This document shows, in pieces, positions 1 through 7,711 of a stretch of 20,348 bases of DNA. Below the pieces are notes generated by a model. The model was not told the DNA's origin. It searched no databases and worked only from the letters and a program-made list of their open reading frames with translations. The DNA is from Flavobacterium sp. (lineage in GTDB: Bacteria > Bacteroidota > Bacteroidia > Flavobacteriales > Flavobacteriaceae), in the NCBI GenBank assembly GCA_030152225.1, contig JASLHL010000164.1, positions 1-20,348 on the forward strand, read 5' to 3'. A program made the position numbers and the translations under genes. Every line of letters begins with the position of its first letter. The stretch's first letter is position 1.

Positions 1-606
1 GGTGGAGTTTTTTCGGGTTTTAAAAAGTACGAAGTTATACTTTTAGAACAGTATAAAATACTTCCCACAGAAGAGCTGACTTATCATCTTCCAGAAGAGA
101 AAATGGTAAAAGAAGTGAAGACAGCGGAATTAGCAGTAATACCATTTACAGGGAAAACCTATATTGGTTTTAAACAAGCCTTAGGTGCAAGAGAATCGAA
201 TGGCTTGTATCGAATTGTCAACTCGTATGGCTACATCGGAAAATACCAATTCGGAAGGTTAGCTCTAAGATCAATAGGAATTTTTGATTCTGAAGAGTTT
301 TTGAATGATCCGCTATTACAAGAAAAAGCATTTGATGCTTTAATAGCTAAAAACAAATGGATTCTACGCAACGAGATTAAATCGTATGAAGGTCGTAGAA
401 TTGATGGGATCAGAATCACAGAGTCAGGGATACTGGCCGCTGCTCATTTAGGAGGAGCTGGATCTGTGAGAAAATATTTGAAAAGTAATGGAGCTAATTC
501 ATTTAGCGATGGATTTGGAACGTCAATCAAAACCTACTTGAAAAAGTTTAGTGGATATGATGTTTCAGAGATTGATCCAGAGAAGAATGCATTAGTCATG
601 CTGTAA
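1..606 (+). CDS. Muramidase-like cell-wall hydrolase, C-terminal part (5' end outside window)
   Basis: The reading frame is open from base 1, so the ATG at 103 is an internal Met and the gene starts upstream; 201 residues are visible. The core resembles the lysozyme/transglycosylase-like domain of flavobacterial LysM-associated proteins. An ARESNG motif places a candidate catalytic Glu at visible residue 65, followed by a Gly/Tyr-rich segment GYIGKYQFG at 77-85 and a later AAAHLGG and FSGYDV block near the C-terminus. By family analogy it would cut or bind peptidoglycan in the periplasm; that role is inferred. Any LysM repeats or signal peptide would lie outside the window. A strong terminator follows 5 bases after the stop, so this is the last gene of its unit. 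An alternative is a catalytically inactive wall-binding protein. Confidence 0.6.
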   Translation, partial: GGVFSGFKKYEVILLEQYKILPTEELTYHLPEEKMVKEVKTAELAVIPFTGKTYIGFKQALGARESNGLYRIVNSYGYIGKYQFGRLALRSIGIFDSEEFLNDPLLQEKAFDALIAKNKWILRNEIKSYEGRRIDGIRITESGILAAAHLGGAGSVRKYLKSNGANSFSDGFGTSIKTYLKKFSGYDVSEIDPEKNALVML

Positions 607-611
607 AAAGT

Positions 612-645
612 AAAAGCTGTCTGAACTAACAGACAGCTTTTTTTT
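612..645 (+). terminator. Intrinsic terminator of the muramidase-like gene
   Basis: A perfect 12-bp stem (612-623 with 630-641), a 6-base loop and a run of eight T from 638 to 645. It insulates the trp leader promoter just downstream. Confidence 0.93.
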
Positions 646-646
646 A

Positions 647-677
647 TTTGGTAGAGTAAAATTAATTCCTACCTTTA
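647..677 (+). promoter_or_regulatory. Probable promoter of the trp leader and trpB
   Basis: TTG at 648-650, 19 bases, then TACCTTTA at 670-677. This fits the Bacteroidetes pattern TTG-N17-23-TAnnTTTG with one mismatch at the last base. Transcription would start near 683-686, about a dozen bases before the leader-peptide ATG at 697. Confidence 0.6.
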
Positions 678-696
678 CACCGTAAAAATAACAGAA

Positions 697-792
697 ATGA
701 ATTTTAAACATACAAACAATTGGTGGTGGAGCAACTTACGTCAAGACGTCGTGAGCTGTCCTGCTATTGGTATGTATGAAGAAAAAATATAA
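697..792 (+). CDS. trpL: trp operon leader peptide (31 aa, three consecutive Trp codons)
   Basis: ATG at 697, stop TAA at 790-792, 31 codons. Codons 9-11 are TGG TGG TGG (721-729), preceded by His-Thr-Asn-Asn and followed by Ser-Asn-Leu-Arg. Trp is rare and encoded by one codon, so three in a row in a tiny ORF just upstream of trpB is the classic mark of an attenuation leader. The ORF lies between a promoter (648-677) and an intrinsic terminator (822-853), as expected. Its translation, rather than its product, is the sensor: shortage of charged tRNA-Trp would stall the ribosome at 721-729. The symbol is given by function, not homology to the enterobacterial peptide. The ORF is too short for usual gene callers. 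Confidence 0.88.
   Translation: MNFKHTNNWWWSNLRQDVVSCPAIGMYEEKI
735..755 (+). promoter_or_regulatory. Leader RNA hairpin / antiterminator segment of the trp attenuator
   Basis: Immediately after the Trp codons, 735-740 (CTTACG) can pair with 750-755 (CGTGAG, one G-U pair). The 3' arm overlaps 748-754 (GTCGTGA), which is the exact reverse complement of TCACGAC at 834-840, the loop and first 3'-arm bases of the terminator. This gives two mutually exclusive pairings, as in a ribosome-mediated attenuator. The fold was worked out by eye only. Confidence 0.5.
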
Positions 793-821
793 GGAAACGA
801 GTATATTATTCCTACACCTCT

Positions 822-853
822 AAGGGCTTGTCATCACGACAAGCCCTTTTTTT
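822..853 (+). terminator. trp attenuator (intrinsic terminator upstream of trpB)
   Basis: A perfect 11-bp stem, 822-832 with 838-848, a 5-base loop and seven T (847-853). It lies 30 bases after the leader stop and 47 bases before the trpB ATG with no gene between, so it acts within the trpB transcript rather than at the end of a gene. Confidence 0.88.
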
Positions 854-899
854 ATGCCCAAAAATTAAAAAATAAACGAATTAATTAATCAAACTCAAC

Positions 900-2081
900 A
901 TGAAGTATCAAGTCAACCAAGCCGGATTTTATGGCGATTTTGGTGGGGCATTTATCCCGCCAGCATTACAGCCCATTGTAACAGAACTACAAGAGAACTA
1001 TGTAGAAATAATGAATGAGCCTGCTTTTCAAGCGGAGTATCAAAAGCTTCTGGCCGATTATGTAGGTCGACCAACGCCTCTGTATTATGCAGAGCGTTTA
1101 TCCGCTTTGTATCAGACCAAAGTGTATTTGAAAAGAGAAGATTTATGTCACACCGGTGCACATAAGATCAACAATACTATTGGTCAAGTACTACTAGCAA
1201 AACGCTTGGGTAAAAAGAAGATTATTGCCGAAACAGGCGCTGGACAACACGGCGTAGCTACAGCAACCGTATGTGCGTTAGCTGGATTAGAATGTGTGGT
1301 ATTTATGGGAGCAACCGATATTGAACGTCAAGCACCCAATGTAGCGCGTATGAAGATGTTAGGTGCTGAGGTTCGCGCTGCCAAAACAGGAACACAGACT
1401 TTAAAAGAAGCAGTAGATGAAGCTTTGCTTTACTGGATTGAAAATCCAACGGATACCTATTACTTAATCGGATCTGTTGTAGGACCTCATCCGTATCCCG
1501 ATATGGTAGGGCGTTTTCAATCAGTGATCTCCAAAGAAATTCAACAGCAATTGAGAGAGAAAGAGGGCGTAGATCAACCGAACTATGTTATTGCTAGTGT
1601 TGGTGGTGGAAGTAATGCCACAGGTGCTTTCTATGCCTTTTTAGAAGATCCTAGTGTGAAGTTGATCGTTGCAGAAGGAGGGGGTATGGGAGCAACCACG
1701 ACACAAACGGCAGCTACATCCTTTATCGGAAAGCCTGGCGTACTTCACGGAAGCAAAACCTTATTTATGCAAGATGAAGCAGGAGAACCACTGGAAGCCT
1801 ATTCTATTTCGGCAGGGTTAGATTATCCCGGTTTTGGTCCGCTATTCGCCTTGATGAAACAAGAAGATCGCGCAGAATTCTTTGCGATTAAAGATGCAGA
1901 AGCGATGGAAGCAGGATTGGAACTGTGTAAGCTAGAGGGAATTATTCCAGCGATCGAAAGTTCACACGCCCTCGCAGCACTCAAACACAAAACGTTTTTG
2001 CCAACTGATATTGTAGTCGTAAACCTTTCCGGTAGGGGGGATAAGGATTTACAAAATTACACCCACTACTTTCAGTTGTAG
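900..2081 (+). CDS. trpB: Tryptophan synthase beta chain
   Basis: A PLP enzyme that joins indole and L-serine to make L-tryptophan, normally as the beta subunit of the TrpA2B2 complex in the cytosol. The 393 residues match the usual TrpB1 length. Visible signatures: HTGAHKINN with the PLP Schiff-base Lys at 89; AETGAGQHG (110-118) with the catalytic Glu 111; the phosphate-binding GGGSNA at 235-240; GLDYPG at 307-311; and SGRGDKD at 377-383. The ATG at 900 gives the family N-terminus (YGDFGGAFIP). The gene follows a Trp-codon leader and attenuator and is followed directly by a terminator, so it is transcribed alone. trpA, which usually follows trpB, is absent here and must lie elsewhere or be missing. 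It could be a second, stand-alone TrpB, but the sequence reads as the ordinary type. Confidence 0.97.
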   Translation: MKYQVNQAGFYGDFGGAFIPPALQPIVTELQENYVEIMNEPAFQAEYQKLLADYVGRPTPLYYAERLSALYQTKVYLKREDLCHTGAHKINNTIGQVLLAKRLGKKKIIAETGAGQHGVATATVCALAGLECVVFMGATDIERQAPNVARMKMLGAEVRAAKTGTQTLKEAVDEALLYWIENPTDTYYLIGSVVGPHPYPDMVGRFQSVISKEIQQQLREKEGVDQPNYVIASVGGGSNATGAFYAFLEDPSVKLIVAEGGGMGATTTQTAATSFIGKPGVLHGSKTLFMQDEAGEPLEAYSISAGLDYPGFGPLFALMKQEDRAEFFAIKDAEAMEAGLELCKLEGIIPAIESSHALAALKHKTFLPTDIVVVNLSGRGDKDLQNYTHYFQL

Positions 2082-2091
2082 TTTTTTCAGG

Positions 2092-2120
2092 AAAAGCCTA
2101 GCAATACTGCTGGGCTTTTT
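2092..2120 (+). terminator. Intrinsic terminator of trpB
   Basis: A 12-bp stem (2092-2103 with 2108-2119, one G-T pair), a 4-base loop and a T tract. It starts 10 bases after the trpB stop and makes trpB monocistronic. Confidence 0.92.
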
Positions 2121-2214
2121 TACACCTATATATATAAGGAGTACAAAAAAATAAACTTTGTTTCTTTTGCCGCTGATCTCCTTAAAAATATCCCCATCTA
2201 AAACAAACAAATAC

Positions 2215-2222
2215 TATATTTG
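2215..2222 (+). promoter_or_regulatory. -7 box for the ABC-F gene
   Basis: TATATTTG is an exact TAnnTTTG match 23 bases before the ATG at 2246. I find no clear TTG at the expected -33 spacing. Confidence 0.55.
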
Positions 2223-2245
2223 CACCTGTTTTAATAAAATACAAT

Positions 2246-3877
2246 ATGATAACAGTTAATGATGTTGCCGTCCAATTTGGTAGTACAACGCTTTTTAGTG
2301 GTGTGAGTTTCTCCATTAATGAAAATGACAAAATTGCCTTAATGGGAAAAAACGGGGCGGGTAAATCTACCTTATTAAAAATTGTGGCAGGTGAAAATAA
2401 ACCTTCTTCAGGGGTTGTTGCAGCACCAAAAGAAGCGGTGATAGCCTATTTGCCTCAGCATTTATTAACGGCTGATGATTGTACTGTTTTTGAAGAAACA
2501 TCCAAAGCCTTTGCTCAGATTTTCGCCATGAAGAATGAAATTGAGCAAATCAACGAAGAGTTAACGGTACGTACCGATTACGAAAGTGATGCCTATATGA
2601 AACTCATCGAACGCGTATCGGAATTGAGTGAGAAGTTTTATTCGATAGAAGAAGTAAACTACGAAGCAGAGGTCGAAAAAGTATTAAAAGGATTGGGATT
2701 CCTACGCGAAGATTTTACTCGACCAACCGCTGAATTTAGTGGAGGGTGGAGAATGCGTATCGAATTAGCAAAGATTCTATTGCAAAAACCCGATTTGATT
2801 TTATTGGATGAGCCAACCAATCACATGGATATCGAGAGTATCCAATGGTTAGAGGATTTCTTATTGACACAAGCCAAAGCTGTCATGGTAATTTCCCATG
2901 ACCGTGCATTTGTTGACAATATTACCAATCGTACTATTGAAGTAACGATGGGAAAAATCTACGATTACAAAGCGAAATATTCAGATTATTTGGTTTTGCG
3001 TCAAGATCGTAGAGCGCATCAGTTGAAGGCATATGAAGAACAACAAAAAATGATTGCCGAAACAACCGAATTTATTGAGCGTTTTAAAGGAACCTATTCC
3101 AAAACATTGCAAGTACAATCGCGCGTTAAAATGTTGGAGAAATTGGAAATTATCGAAGTAGACGAAGTTGATAATTCTGCACTTCGCCTGAAGTTTCCGC
3201 CAGCTGCGCGTTCAGGGCAATATCCAGTAACGGTGACCGAAATGGGGAAAACTTACGGCGATCACGTGGTGTTTAAAGATGCTAATATGGTGATAGAGCG
3301 CGGACAAAAAGTGGCGTTTGTAGGGAAAAATGGAGAGGGGAAATCAACGATGATCAAGGCGATCATGGGAGAGATTGACTATGTGGGATCAATCGAATTA
3401 GGACACAATAGTCAAGTGGGATATTTCGCGCAAAATCAAGCGTCTCTACTCGATGGTGATTTGACGATTTTCGAAACCGTAGATCGCATTGCAGAAGGGG
3501 ATATTCGCACGCAAATTAAAAATATATTGGGTGCTTTTATGTTCTCTGGAGACGATATTCAAAAGAAAGTAAAAGTCCTTTCTGGAGGAGAGAAAACAAG
3601 ATTAGCCATGGTGAAGTTATTGTTAGAACCTTATAACTTGCTTATTCTTGATGAGCCGACCAACCACTTGGATATGAAAACCAAAGATATCATTAAAGCG
3701 GCATTGAAAGATTTTGAAGGAACGGTAATCTTAGTGTCTCACGACCGTGATTTCTTAGATGGTCTGGCTGAAAAAGTATTTGAATTCGGCAATAAACGAG
3801 TGAAAGAACACTTTGAAGATATCAAAGGATTCTTAGCGCATAAGAAAATGGAAAGCTTACGCGATATTGAAAAATAA
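2246..3877 (+). CDS. ABC-F family ATPase (ribosome-associated, YbiT/YkpA-like)
   Basis: Two ABC nucleotide-binding domains in one 543-residue chain with no membrane segment, the layout of ABC-F translation factors. Domain 1 has Walker A GKNGAGKST (34-42), signature FSGGWRM (164-170) and Walker B LILLDEP (184-190). Domain 2 has Walker A GKNGEGKST (360-368), signature LSGGEK (445-450) and Walker B LLILDEP (465-471). The charged helical stretch at about 225-300 is the interdomain linker that reaches into the ribosomal E site in known members. Both catalytic Glu residues are present. By family it acts in the cytosol on stalled or initiating ribosomes; some members protect against ribosome-targeting antibiotics, but nothing here shows which role applies. 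It is a single-gene unit. It should not be read as the missing ATPase of the efflux operon downstream, since ABC-F proteins do not drive transport. Confidence 0.92.
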   Translation: MITVNDVAVQFGSTTLFSGVSFSINENDKIALMGKNGAGKSTLLKIVAGENKPSSGVVAAPKEAVIAYLPQHLLTADDCTVFEETSKAFAQIFAMKNEIEQINEELTVRTDYESDAYMKLIERVSELSEKFYSIEEVNYEAEVEKVLKGLGFLREDFTRPTAEFSGGWRMRIELAKILLQKPDLILLDEPTNHMDIESIQWLEDFLLTQAKAVMVISHDRAFVDNITNRTIEVTMGKIYDYKAKYSDYLVLRQDRRAHQLKAYEEQQKMIAETTEFIERFKGTYSKTLQVQSRVKMLEKLEIIEVDEVDNSALRLKFPPAARSGQYPVTVTEMGKTYGDHVVFKDANMVIERGQKVAFVGKNGEGKSTMIKAIMGEIDYVGSIELGHNSQVGYFAQNQASLLDGDLTIFETVDRIAEGDIRTQIKNILGAFMFSGDDIQKKVKVLSGGEKTRLAMVKLLLEPYNLLILDEPTNHLDMKTKDIIKAALKDFEGTVILVSHDRDFLDGLAEKVFEFGNKRVKEHFEDIKGFLAHKKMESLRDIEK

Positions 3878-3898
3878 GAGGAAAATAAGTGTTTCCTG

Positions 3899-3964
3899 AA
3901 AATTCCCTTCTTTTAAAAAATCTTGGCATGTGTTTTGCGAGTTTTTTGAAGAAGGGATTTTTTT
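3899..3964 (+). terminator. Terminator-like inverted repeat after the ABC-F gene
   Basis: CCCTTCTT (3905-3912) pairs with AAGAAGGG (3949-3956), and A6 (3915-3920) with T6 (3942-3947), leaving a loop of about 21 bases. Seven T follow at 3958-3964. The large loop makes it weaker than the other terminators here. Its loop holds the sigma-54-like element. Confidence 0.6.
3923..3938 (+). promoter_or_regulatory. Sigma-54-type (-24/-12) promoter candidate for the efflux operon
   Basis: TTGGCATGTGTTTTGC has GG at 3925-3926 and GC at 3937-3938 with exactly 10 bases between, and matches the consensus YTGGCACG-N4-TTGC at all but one position. Transcription would start near 3950, giving a 5' UTR of about 190 bases to the TolC-like gene. 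No activator gene is visible in the window. Confidence 0.5.
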
Positions 3965-4007
3965 ATGCCATCATTATTAAAATTTATTGAAAGAGAAGTC
4001 GTATTTC

Positions 4008-4038
4008 ATCCTTGATAATTCTTTTGCAGTTCAAGGAT
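4008..4038. repeat. Inverted repeat overlapping the efflux operon promoter
   Basis: ATCCTTGA (4008-4015) and TCAAGGAT (4031-4038) form perfect 8-base arms around a 15-base centre that contains the TTTG at 4023-4026. The centre-to-centre distance of the arms is 23 bases, about two helical turns. It is a plausible operator for an unseen dimeric regulator. Confidence 0.4.
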
Positions 4039-4051
4039 AGTGTTATATTTG
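4022..4051 (+). promoter_or_regulatory. Housekeeping-type promoter of the efflux operon
   Basis: TTTTG at 4022-4026, 17 bases, then TATATTTG at 4044-4051 (exact TAnnTTTG). Transcription would start near 4057-4060, about 80 bases before the ATG at 4138. Confidence 0.65.
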
Positions 4052-4137
4052 TAAAACGATTAAAAATAGTGCTTTATAAAGTGAAAAAGATTGTATATTT
4101 ATTGAAGCATTTATGTGTAATTAACAACATTAAGTGA

Positions 4138-5532
4138 ATGAAAAGAATAAACTTGAAACGTTTTTTTCTACTTATCGGGGGGCCTTTATTTTGCTTTTCT
4201 ATTTCAACTACGAGCTACGGTCAAAGTTTGTCTTTTTCCGAGGCTATGCGTGTGATGAACGAGGAAAATAGCTTGATTAAAGCGATGGAAAAACAAGAAG
4301 AAGTGCACCAATATGAATGGAAGGCTATGAAAGGTTTGCGTTCGCCAACAGTAAAAGCTTTCGGAATGGGACTCTATATGGATCGTTCGTTGGGCTTGGA
4401 CTTTAATGGTCTGCGAAACCAAGTAGGGGATTTCGTTCATCTACCCAATGCAGAGGTATTGGGAAACTGGTCGGTTGACTTCAATAAAAGAGATATGGCT
4501 TTTGGAGGATTCATGGCGACATGGCCTATTTTTACAGGCGGAAAGATTAATGCCGCAGTGAAAGCTGGAAAACTAAAAAGCGAAATAGGCGAGAAAGAGT
4601 TGGAACAAACCAAAGACAAGTTAATATCTGAACTTGTGGTTCGTTATTATACAGTTAAGCTAGCTGAACGTGCATTAACCGTGCGTCAAGATGTTTTGGA
4701 AGGAATGAAAAAGCATCAAGATGATGCACTGAAGTTAGAAGAACACGGGATGATTGCACCGGTTCAACGCATGGCTGCCGATGTTGCAGTATCCGATGCT
4801 AGCCGAGAATTGGACGCCGCAAAAAAAGATGCCACTTTAGCGCGTTTGGCGTTGGCAAATACCATGGAAGTAGAAGAGGTAAGCGCTGATTTGAGTAGCG
4901 ATTTCTTTGTGCTCTCGGAGTTGGAAGCCTTAGACTATTACCAAGTATCAGCAGAAGAACACTATCCTGCATTACAAAAATTGAGCTTGCAAAAAGAATT
5001 AGCCACACAAGGGATTAAAGCAAAACAATCGGCAAATTATCCAACGGTAGTGGCCTTTGGTCAAACAGTACTGGCTCATAATAATCCCATCAGTGGGTTG
5101 GACGTGCTCTATGACAACAATAAACCTTGGACTGTGGGTGTGGGAGTTACCTATACCTTATTTGAAGGATTGAGAAATAGAAATGAAATCAAAGCAGCCA
5201 AAGCTACCCGTGAAAGTGTTGCCTTATTTGAAGAGAAAGCAAAATCCGATATCAAGATGTTGGTAGCGAAATTGTATCAAGATATTCAAAAACAGCAAGA
5301 ACAAATAGATAACTTAACCACGCAAGAAACAATGGCAACCGAATATTTACGCGTACGCAATAAGGCGTTTATCGAAGGGTTCGCCACTTCAACAGAAGTA
5401 GTGGATGCTGAATTGAATTTATCTGCAGTAAAATTAAAGAAACTTCAGGCGCATTTTTACTATGTGTCTAATTTAGCTTCCCTATTTGAATACACCGGTT
5501 TAAGTAATGAGTTTGTCCAATTTGCAAAATAA
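4138..5532 (+). CDS. TolC-family outer membrane efflux protein
   Basis: First gene of a four-gene export operon. A signal peptide is visible: a Lys/Arg-rich start, a hydrophobic core to about residue 24, and likely cleavage after SYG near residue 28. The remaining ~435 residues show the two-fold repeated, Ala/Glu/Lys-rich helical pattern of outer membrane factors: a first half to about residue 230 and a second from about 240 to 450, each with a short beta-strand stretch and long coiled-coil helices (for example the KIEE- and QQEQ-rich heptads in the second half). By family it forms a trimeric channel across the outer membrane and periplasm that docks to the HlyD-like adaptor encoded 12 bases downstream. 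Length (464 aa) is normal. The substrate is unknown. Confidence 0.92.
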   Translation: MKRINLKRFFLLIGGPLFCFSISTTSYGQSLSFSEAMRVMNEENSLIKAMEKQEEVHQYEWKAMKGLRSPTVKAFGMGLYMDRSLGLDFNGLRNQVGDFVHLPNAEVLGNWSVDFNKRDMAFGGFMATWPIFTGGKINAAVKAGKLKSEIGEKELEQTKDKLISELVVRYYTVKLAERALTVRQDVLEGMKKHQDDALKLEEHGMIAPVQRMAADVAVSDASRELDAAKKDATLARLALANTMEVEEVSADLSSDFFVLSELEALDYYQVSAEEHYPALQKLSLQKELATQGIKAKQSANYPTVVAFGQTVLAHNNPISGLDVLYDNNKPWTVGVGVTYTLFEGLRNRNEIKAAKATRESVALFEEKAKSDIKMLVAKLYQDIQKQQEQIDNLTTQETMATEYLRVRNKAFIEGFATSTEVVDAELNLSAVKLKKLQAHFYYVSNLASLFEYTGLSNEFVQFAK

Positions 5533-5544
5533 TTTGAAGGTAAG

Positions 5545-6531
5545 ATGAAAAATAAAGTAATAAGTGCAATAGTAGGAATTGTCGTAGTTGTTGTGGTTTT
5601 CGCTCTATCGATTTGGTATATGAGTGCACCACAGGAAAGCTATATTCAAGGACAGGTTGATGCTACGCAAATCAATGTATCGTCAAAAATTCCGGGTAGG
5701 ATTGATACTATTTTAGTCAAAGAAGGGGATCAAGTACAAGCAGGACAAGTGTTAGTTCAGATCAGTACCCCAGAGATCGATGCAAAATTACAACAAGTAG
5801 AGGCATTGCGTGCTGCGGCATTAGCGCAAGATGCAAAAGCCAATACAGGTGCGAGAAAAGAAGAAGTTCAGGCAGCGTACAACATGTGGCAACAAGCGAA
5901 AGCAGGAGCTGAATTTGCACAAAAAACCTATACTAGAGTTGAAAACCTATACAGAGAAAAAGTAATTCCCGCCCAGCAAAAGGATGAAGCTTATGCCAAG
6001 TATATTGCGGCTCAAGAAGTAGAAAAAGCAGCAAGCGCAACCTATCAAATGGCCAAAAGCGGTGCGCGAACAGAAGATAAAGCAGCAGCTTTAGCTGTTG
6101 TAAATCAAGCAAAAGGTGCGGTTGAAGAAGTCCTAATCTACAAAGGAGAAGGAGAAGTGAAATCGCCACAAGCAGGAGAAGTTTATACCATTATGCCCAA
6201 CAAAGGGGAGATTGTTAATTCAGGCTATCCCATTGTCAATCTAGTGGATTTAACAGATATCTGGGTGAACTTTAATATTCGTGAGGATTTGATGCATAAA
6301 TTCAAAATGAATACGAAGTTCCAGGCTATCGTTCCCGCTTTAGGCAATCAAGAAATTGAATTAGAAGTACACTATATTGCAGTACAAGGGGATTATGCCA
6401 CTTGGAGTGCTACCAAAGCAAAAGGTGATTTTGATATGAAAACATTCTTAATCAAGGCGTATCCAACCCAAAAAGTGGAAGGATTACGACCCGGAATGAG
6501 TGCTTTAGTAGTAGAAAGTAGTTTGAAGTAA
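5545..6531 (+). CDS. HlyD/EmrA-type periplasmic adaptor (membrane fusion protein)
   Basis: One N-terminal membrane anchor (about residues 4-26, a Val/Ile-rich run) with the rest periplasmic. The order is typical: a biotinyl-lipoyl-like half at about 36-75 (SKIPGRI, VKEGDQVQAGQVL), a long helical hairpin at about 78-195, the second lipoyl half at about 205-235 (VKSPQAGEV, NKGEIV) and a beta-barrel domain after it. The hairpin carries a near-repeat, GARKEE near 97 and GARTED near 168, as expected for its two antiparallel arms. The Pro/Gly C-terminal motif LRPGMSA is common in this family. It would link the inner-membrane permeases to the TolC-like channel. It lies 12 bases after the TolC-like stop with GAAGG just upstream of the ATG. 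Confidence 0.93.
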   Translation: MKNKVISAIVGIVVVVVVFALSIWYMSAPQESYIQGQVDATQINVSSKIPGRIDTILVKEGDQVQAGQVLVQISTPEIDAKLQQVEALRAAALAQDAKANTGARKEEVQAAYNMWQQAKAGAEFAQKTYTRVENLYREKVIPAQQKDEAYAKYIAAQEVEKAASATYQMAKSGARTEDKAAALAVVNQAKGAVEEVLIYKGEGEVKSPQAGEVYTIMPNKGEIVNSGYPIVNLVDLTDIWVNFNIREDLMHKFKMNTKFQAIVPALGNQEIELEVHYIAVQGDYATWSATKAKGDFDMKTFLIKAYPTQKVEGLRPGMSALVVESSLK

Positions 6532-6544
6532 AAGATAATAGAAC

Positions 6545-7711
6545 GTGAGTAAAGGTTTGCTATCCCTAGTCAAAGAAGAGTTTAAGCGCATGCTGACAAC
6601 GCCGCGAATTTTGGTGTTGATCTTGGGCATTCCCTTGATGCTGTTTTTTTACTACGGGGCTTTGTTACAAGAAGGTGTTTCTCGAGACTTACCTGTCACA
6701 ATACTCGATTTAGATAAAAGTAGTACTTCACGTAAACTGGCTAGTTTTATTGATGCTAGCTCCGCTATGCACATTGTTTATGAAGTAAACGATGAGTTGG
6801 AGGGACAAAAAACGGTGCGTAGAGGTGATTCTTTTGCGTTGATTATCATTCCAAAAGACTTTCAAAAAAACGTGCAGAAAGGAGTGAAGACCAATGTAAC
6901 ATGTTATTACAATGGACAGTATTTACTGCCTGCGGGTTTAATTCAACGTGATTTTCAAACTGCGGCGGGATACTTAGCTGCTGGAGTTCGAACCATATCG
7001 CTAGAGCAAGGAGGACTAACACCTGATCAAGCCTTGGTTTCTGTTGCACCAATCAAGGTAGAGGAACATGTGTTGTTTAATCCTTATACTAGCTATGAAT
7101 ACTACTTGGGATTGGCCTTTATGCCAATGGCCTTGCAAATCATTATGCTAGTTGTCTCTATTTACGTTTTTGGTGTTGATTTAAAATACAGAAAAGGACA
7201 AGAATTATTAGAACGCGCGAATAATAAGGTATGGGTCGTGGCATTGGCCAAGATCTTACCCTACTCTTTGGTGTTTTTGGTCTTGGGTTTCTATATGAAT
7301 ACCTATGTGTTTTACAAGTTGAGTATGCCTTTAAAAGGTAATTTTTGGATGCTCAATTTATTTTTCTTTTTGTTTATGATCGTCTGTCAAAGTATGGGAT
7401 TCTTTCTTGCATCTGTGATGAATAGCTTGAGAATCGCCCTAACTATTGGAGGAGCTTATGCCGCAGTAGCGTTTTCTTTTGCTGGATATACGTTTCCACC
7501 TGAGGGAATGAGTGGTTTTGTACGTGGAGTAAATTACGTATTTCCCTTCCATTCCTATATGCGATTTGTGGTGAACTACGCCATTCGAGGTATTTCATTT
7601 AATGCAGAACAAGCGGGCTATTTAATTGCCTTTGCTATTTTTATTTGCATGGGATTAATCGGTTTACCGTTTTACTATAAAAAATTACAGAAAGGAGGCT
7701 ATGATGCTTAG
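6545..7711 (+). CDS. ABC-2 type transporter permease, first copy
   Basis: A 388-residue inner-membrane protein of the ABC-2 permease group seen in YhiI/YbhS-type efflux systems. One membrane helix lies near residues 22-41, then a large periplasmic domain of about 130 residues (containing VTILDLDKSSTSRK), then about five helices from 174 to 378. The start is GTG at 6545, 13 bases after the adaptor stop; the next in-frame ATG (6590) would remove the conserved basic stretch before helix 1, so GTG is preferred. The last 11 bases overlap the second permease gene, which suggests translational coupling. No nucleotide-binding domain is fused or encoded nearby, so the energy source is not visible. Confidence 0.88.
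   Translation: MSKGLLSLVKEEFKRMLTTPRILVLILGIPLMLFFYYGALLQEGVSRDLPVTILDLDKSSTSRKLASFIDASSAMHIVYEVNDELEGQKTVRRGDSFALIIIPKDFQKNVQKGVKTNVTCYYNGQYLLPAGLIQRDFQTAAGYLAAGVRTISLEQGGLTPDQALVSVAPIKVEEHVLFNPYTSYEYYLGLAFMPMALQIIMLVVSIYVFGVDLKYRKGQELLERANNKVWVVALAKILPYSLVFLVLGFYMNTYVFYKLSMPLKGNFWMLNLFFFLFMIVCQSMGFFLASVMNSLRIALTIGGAYAAVAFSFAGYTFPPEGMSGFVRGVNYVFPFHSYMRFVVNYAIRGISFNAEQAGYLIAFAIFICMGLIGLPFYYKKLQKGGYDA

Noticed and set aside
2135..2184. Inverted repeat TAAGGAG/CTCCTTA upstream of the ABC-F gene
   Set aside because: Only 7 bp with a 36-base loop, and upstream of the -7 box; too weak to claim a regulatory role.
2246..3877. ABC-F protein as the ATPase of the downstream efflux operon
   Set aside because: ABC-F proteins act on ribosomes, the gene has its own promoter and terminator, and it has no link to the permeases.
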